Source: Craterostigma plantagineum (taxonomy: Eukaryota > Streptophyta > Magnoliopsida > Lamiales > Linderniaceae). From it: 64,000 nucleotides of DNA. Location of the stretch: positions 558,001 to 622,000 of the forward strand of contig JAPQWV010000354.1 in NCBI GenBank assembly GCA_027422505.1, read 5' to 3'. The position numbers and the translations under genes were made by a program. The notes beneath the pieces were generated by a model, which was not told the DNA's origin, did no database searches, and was given only the letters and a program-made list of their open reading frames with translations. Positions 58,629 to 64,000 of the stretch are shown here, piece by piece. Every line of letters starts with the position of its first letter. Position 1 is the stretch's first letter.

Positions 58629-60300
58629 TGATAGACTTCGATCAGTAAAGATTTTACGTTATTCCTATACCTCTGAAAGTGTATTATTGGTGTTTGTTTA
58701 TCTAAATTTTCTCAGATATCCTACGTATATTAAAGCTACATGCCTTACAGATATCGGAAAACAGACAAAATAAAACCGGAAAGCGGATACAAGGAATCCG
58801 AGTGATCGTGAAAAGAAAAAAAATCAAACTACGAAAGCAATCGCATGAAGGTTGAGACAAAGCTCATGATGAGTTCCCAACAGTGTCAAACTCTAAAAAA
58901 CGAACGCATCATTAGAAGTGGTGAAGCCTACAAACATATCAATGATGGCTACAAGAATTTAGAGCCACATACACATAGATAAATGATGAAGCAGGAAATA
59001 ATCTCACTTTCACACAAGGAGAGGAGGGCATCGAACACACATACGGCTCAAGGAAGAAAAAAAAAAGAGATACACATAAATTGATCTTATGGCTTCACAA
59101 ATTGAGTTTGTCGTTGAAAAGAAAAAAAATGGATCAAGAATGTTATCAATATAAGAGATCAAGTCTGAGGAAGAAAAGGGCAGAGATGAAGTTTGAGACA
59201 TCACCGAGACCCAGAAGCAATCTCGAGCCGGTACTAGAGTAGCAAGGCTAGCCACTCAAAGAAAAAACCTTTTCTACGTTTCTATTCATTTCTATATACA
59301 TCGTACCGCCTCTAATCATCTTGTCATCATTATGTCTTTTCAATGATTTTAGTAAAAACTTGGTTCTTTATATCATGATCATTATATCATCATTTTGTGA
59401 GTTAGAAACCCTCATTTTTCTTTTACACCTGGCGTTCGTGGATTAAGTCACTTACTTTCTGTTGGTGCGACTATGTGCTTACAAGGAAGAGCAGTGTACA
59501 AAGCTGAAATTACACAGTTGTTAAGTTTAATTTTATCTACTTCAATACGTCATTAATATGGATCAACTTTAGTTGTGTTTCCGTTAATATGTTTATTGGC
59601 TAGACACTTTTTATATTTGAATGATTATTTGAAGTCTAGGTTTGTTATAAACTCTGAGATTAAATTAGGTTATCCATGAAAGCGTAAGTATTTATTTAAC
59701 TTGAATGAATTATATCGATGTCCTTAGGTTGATTAAATAATTGCAACGTTTAATGAATCTAAGTAATTCGTGTAGCTAATTAGAACAACGAATCCATAAT
59801 TTGTTTGTTCGTTCTAATAAGTACCAACCAGTATCAACTTCTCTACCATCTGTAAGTGTAAGTTATAAAAGGTCAAAACAATTTGATTTTAATAAACCGG
59901 CGCCTGCGTTTGTTAATCAATAAATGGGTCTTTTTCGTACTTAAGCTGTCGAAATTTTAAATCTTGCAGGGCGTCTCGTAGGCTATGTTTTGAGTAATGA
60001 AGTATTTATAGAGCATCTCTTAATTGTCGAGAAATTTCGAAGAGATTGGTTATTGAACTTTTGTCGATAACTATAACCGATTATGCTTGTGTGGACATAA
60101 TATTGAGTCCATCAATGATCAGTTAAATGAATCTAGGTGGAGAATAATTCCTTCGACTATTATTATTTATCATTGTTAGTTTCTATATTTTCTCGTTCAC
60201 TATTGCGCTTAAACCTTATCAACAAAAGCCCATATTATTATTATTAGATTGAATTTTAAACTAGAGTTTATCAACCATTTTCCATGTGGAGACGATCCTT
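58629..60300 (+). repeat. Probable 3' LTR of the gypsy remnant (right end not resolved)
   Basis: It starts TGATAGACTTCG right after the polypurine tract, the expected LTR position. There is no partner LTR in the window, so the right boundary is a guess between about 60250 and 60500. It contains no coding sequence. Confidence 0.45.
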
Positions 60301-60509
60301 ATTTCCGTTGTAACGTATTGTGAGTGATAAGGTAATTAATTATTTTTTGGTGGTTTGCAAAGCGACCAATTGTCCTTGGTGGTGGCGGTGGCACCGGTTG
60401 GTTGGACTCTTTCTACCGGTACAGAAACTTTTCTAGCATTTGATTGGAGTTCTAGTTCTGGTGCTTGATCGTGTACCGGAGAAAGTTGATGCACGATGCT
60501 GTTTGATGG

Positions 60510-61485
60510 TGTTGAGGGATATGCCCTATATGCCGTGCGAGGACTGGGAGTACAAGGGCAGTTTTGTAATTGTGTAGTATTTAGTGATTTAATTTGATTG
60601 CTTCTATTAATGAGATGATTTTATTATTCGATAATAAATTAAAAGACAATTTATTAACTAGTATACAGATTTCACCTTGCAGTCTGGGTGAATATGACAA
60701 ATTAATAAAACCCAAATATGGCTGTTCAGTTACTGATTCTGTGGGGACAGAGAGGGGCACCAGTAAGCTGAGATACCGCAATATTAAAATTAGTCCACAA
60801 GTTTAAGTCTCCAGTACGGTGACAGGATCGACAAGTATGACTTGTTTGTCAACGGGTCCAATACGGTTGTGCCAACCGTTCACTTGGGAAGTGGGAGCCC
60901 GTGACAATAATACAAGATAAATCAGGGGATTATCTGTATTTGGGCACTGACTCGTAATCGAACGATCACACGCTTGGAATGCCCTTGATCGATCGATTGT
61001 CTGTAGTAGTCTACGTGAACCTTAGACCGGAAGGGTTAACTTGGGGTTGGTCTTGAGGTCTTGAGTTGTCACTAGTTTGCTAGGCCCATCTTGCCGGTGG
61101 CATGTGTCAGCGGCGAAATACGGTCTTGACTTTTCAATGTGATAGCCAGTTGAACCGCGGAGCGGGATTTATGGTCTCAATTAAATTCGAGGTTAACGTC
61201 ATATGGCAAGTTTAATGTGCAGGAATTATCCAAGTCTCTGACCATAGTCGTGGAAGGCAGTTTAGGTATTTTCACCGACATAAACGACACTGTAAGTTTG
61301 ACTATCTGTGACGTTCACTCGACCGTTTAGGGTTTATACGTATGATTTGAACAAATTCGTACTCAACATGTGATCTGTCCGGTACCACGAGGCTGGCCAG
61401 GTGAATACCGAACTCCTAGATACCTCCTAGGCATGTTGAGACGAACCAAGAGAGTCGAGCTTAAAAAGGGCAACCGACACGTCAT

Positions 61486-61535
<50 letters not shown>

Positions 61536-62239
61536 CTAGGTCTTGATTGAGATATAAGTGTCGGGGCTTGGCCAAAATCCTAATCGGCCGAAAAAACTAA
61601 GTTTGACAAGTGAGGGGTAAAATGGTCTTTTCACCTCACGAGATATTTTTGATACAAAATATTGGATATTTAATATTTATATGATTTAAATTAGATTTAA
61701 ATTATTGATTTAGAAAAACATTATTTAATATGAAATTAAAATAAAATATCTATCGTATATATATACGTTTCGAATTGTATTAGATAAAATTATTAGATAT
61801 AATTTTAATCAATTAACATATTAGATATGTAATTAAATAAACTTAAAATTTGAATTTTGAATTAAAGCAAGACTTAGTAAAAGAGGAGGTGTGATGATTT
61901 TTCTCCAACCACCTCAACCTATTTTTAGGTGGTATAAGTAGGGTTTTCGAGACCCTAGGAAAAGAAGAAGCTAATTTTCGAAATTAAAAGTTCAAGAGAG
62001 GAACAACTAAGCGCTTTCTCCTCTCATCACTTTCTTTCTCGCACTCTCTCTCTCGGGGGTGGCAAGCAGCTTGTTCCTAGCCTGGCAGCACTTGCAAGAA
62101 TAGCTGCGACGTTCGTGAGGTGCCGGCATGACGATCTTGCGCAAAGAAGGAGTCCCGTTCGTGTGCTTTTGGCGTAGAAGAGGGGCAATACGCCTCGGGA
62201 TTTGAAGGGTTCGAAGTTAGCCATCGTCGAGAGGTTTCA
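60510..62239 (+). repeat. 5' LTR of a further retrotransposon
   Basis: It runs from TGTTGAGGGATATGCC to GAGGTTTCA, and is followed 4 nt later by GGTATCAGAGC (62244-62254), a tRNA-iMet primer-binding site. A (GA)n microsatellite lies at about 61487-61533. GGTATAAGTAGGG near 61932 may be a TATA region. The partner LTR would lie beyond the window, so the left end and TSD are unverified. The repeat-driven frames inside are not genes. Confidence 0.7.
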
Positions 62240-63757
62240 ACGAGGTATCAGAGCTGATCCCTTAGCTCTTTGTGTCATTACATTCTCGTGTTGTAGCCGG
62301 GCGATCTTGGATAGGCGGGAAATCCCGTAAAAGTTCAAAATTCTGCTGTTCAAGGAACGGGGGACAGAGGACCCTCGGGGATTCCCACCAGCGGTGTCAG
62401 AGCCATAGACTCGGTCAAAGTCACGGGACTATGACAAAAAGGCCACAAAAACCCGAAAGCCCTAGCCATGCACATGACGATGCGCGGCACAGGGCTGTGG
62501 GGGCCAAGGCTAAGTTGCGTGATGCGCGGCACAGGGTTGGGCTTACGTAGCATGCGGCGCACAGGGCTGACCGTGCGCGGGGCATGGGCCACGTGCGCGG
62601 CGCTATGCAGTAGGCATGCGCGCGACTGGCAGCGCGCAAGGGGCATGCGGCCCCGACACGAGGCCCGAAGGGCCTGGTCCAGCCCATCATAAGCCCCAAA
62701 TTCGATTTTGGCTCGGAAATGTGTTAAATTTGTCGTGATGCATGCTATTTGAATAATCTTGGTGATTGATTGGGGATTAGGTTCTATTTTTTTTGGGATG
62801 ATATGTTAAGGGTGACAAGGTCCCCCCGGACTGTACTTTACAGTTTTTGTTAGCTAAGACGGGCATTTTTATTAGGGATAGATTCCCCGTTTATCATATT
62901 GTAGTTTTGTTATGACGGCCGCACGGGAGTCGATTGTGAGGAACACGAACGAATGACCTGGTAGCCTACGTTCGAGCAAAGCCCGAAGACACAGAGTTTT
63001 ATTGTTTTGTACATTTAGGATAGAACTAGAAATATCCATGATTTTTCTCATTACTTTAATAGGTTGAGACTAGCTTTACTATTAATGTCCATTATGCGCG
63101 TGTTGGTTTCAAACGTGATAATGTGCATAATGTGCTCATGTTAAAACTGTCTTCTCACGAGGTTAGACCTTTAACATCAAGTGAGTAGAGAGGCTAGACT
63201 ACTGTCTTCTATCAAGTCCAAAAATATTACGACTTAGGGTACGACTGCGGTTGACCGAGTTACGGCGCCAAAACCCTCGCCTTTCCGTGAACGGGTTTGG
63301 ATGCAATTATAAATTGACGCTCGCCGACCACTCTTCACCCTCTAACAAAGAGCTATCCTACATGGGGATGAAGTTTACGGAAAAGTGGAAGGTGAGCTGG
63401 ACGTTGATAGGTTGCACTTGGACAGTCATTCCCAATATATTCCGAGTTACGGCTAAGGGACCCTGATTGAGACCAAGACGTTGAATCTTATGTGTGACAT
63501 AAACGCGTGGGACACAATCTCGGCTAACCAAACGAGCCAATAAGCTGTTAAGTTGAGGCTAGTTTGTTGTAGCGCATGGAACGCCATTATGAAACCACTC
63601 AACAATGTTTCCGACTTACCTAACGGGAGAAAGGGTTTCGAGAAAAATAGTGGGAGTCAGACGAAAATTTAATGTCCTAATTTAGTCTGATTAAACACTA
63701 CAAAATCCAACCATCTGATTATTTTCTGCAGTTTTATTTTCTTCTCTATTCGTTACG
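62240..63757 (+). other. Retrotransposon leader with GC-rich repeats
   Basis: The primer-binding site is at 62244-62254. A second, similar word GGTGTCAGAGCC sits at 62394-62405. From 62460 to 62680 a GC-rich stretch repeats GCGCGGCACAGGG in diverged forms. The rest is unassigned leader sequence; the small frames here have no domain support. Confidence 0.55.
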
Positions 63758-64000
63758 ATGATAAACTCGTTAATTACACTCTTGAAGAAACTTTATTTGG
63801 TGGGACAGAACTATGTAGAATGGCTCAAATTATTAGAGGATCATCCTCAAATTAGTGATACTGGATTATGTCTTGGACATTTAAAAAGCCCGAGTCACCC
63901 ACAACTGAATCCACCCTTCAAGATTTTGGAAAGAGTCGGTGAGGTAGCATATCAGTTAAACTGTCGACATCCCTAGCACAAGTCCATGACGTCTTCGATG
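63758..64000 (+). pseudogene. copia gag start fused to the end of a gypsy integrase
   Basis: The frame begins MINSLITLLKKLYLVGQNYV then EWLKLLED, resembling the first residues of copia gag (LTGxNYxxW). After a junction at about 63840-63905 it reads PPFKILERVGEVAYQLN, the C-terminal integrase phrase of Ty3/gypsy (GPFEILERVGEVAYRLALP); AQVHDVFD follows in a shifted frame at the edge. So two superfamilies are joined here, by deletion or nested insertion. Confidence 0.65.

Noticed and set aside
62272..62699. Several overlapping GC-rich frames on both strands
   Set aside because: Artefacts of low stop-codon density in the GC-rich leader repeats.

Overview
This is a window of nuclear DNA from a flowering plant, probably a eudicot. 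Genes carry GT-AG introns, the encoded proteins are plant families (a RECA3-type mitochondrial RecA, NAP1, NPR1, and a plant M41-like protein), and the gaps between genes are packed with plant transposable elements. The NPR1-like C-terminal region most resembles asterid/solanaceous NPR1 as I remember it; that is a weak taxonomic hint only.

Four host genes were resolved to exon level, all on the minus strand. (1) The 5' part of a RECA3-like gene, 201-1490, running off the left edge. (2) A complete ten-exon NAP1 histone chaperone, 4261-6813, 369 aa, with an 18-nt microexon and a C-terminal CKQQ. (3) A complete four-exon NPR1-type salicylic-acid co-regulator, 21853-25492, 587 aa. (4) A seven-exon M41/FtsH-like protein with an intact HEAGH motif but no AAA module, 52578-55770, 304 aa. 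They show no sign of working together.

The rest is a stack of nested mobile elements, many with target-site duplications (TSDs) that can be read directly. They are: a 1.3-kb element with long inverted arms (1801-3094); a 515-bp hAT MITE (8-bp TSD GTTTTTCT) split 21 bp from its end by an LTR element with 2.4-kb LTRs and only 310 bp of internal DNA (7380-12969); a degenerate Ty1/copia element (13204-21282, TSD TCTTC); a 1.05-kb Mutator-like element (9-bp TSD TATTTCAAC) inside an older MITE (about 26010-27733); a CACTA element with TNP2 and Ulp1-like remnants (28886-34314, TSD CAA); a 13.9-kb compound copia structure (34717-48575); a hAT element with a nearly intact transposase (48687-52328, TSD CTAATAAC); and gypsy/copia debris from 56533 to the right edge.

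The most unusual object is the compound copia structure. One 5-bp TSD (GGTGT) flanks four LTRs arranged plus, minus, plus, plus, with two oppositely oriented gag-pol arms. A second 5-bp duplication (CATTG/CAATG) sits exactly at both internal LTR junctions. This points to integration into its own kind (autointegration, or a same-family nested insertion) followed by homologous recombination. The arms were later hit by a 2.6-kb solo LTR, a 1.1-kb element full of AACTCGTAT/ATACGAGTT palindromes, and a SINE.

All exon joins and element boundaries were read by eye. No alignment, database search or expression data were available.
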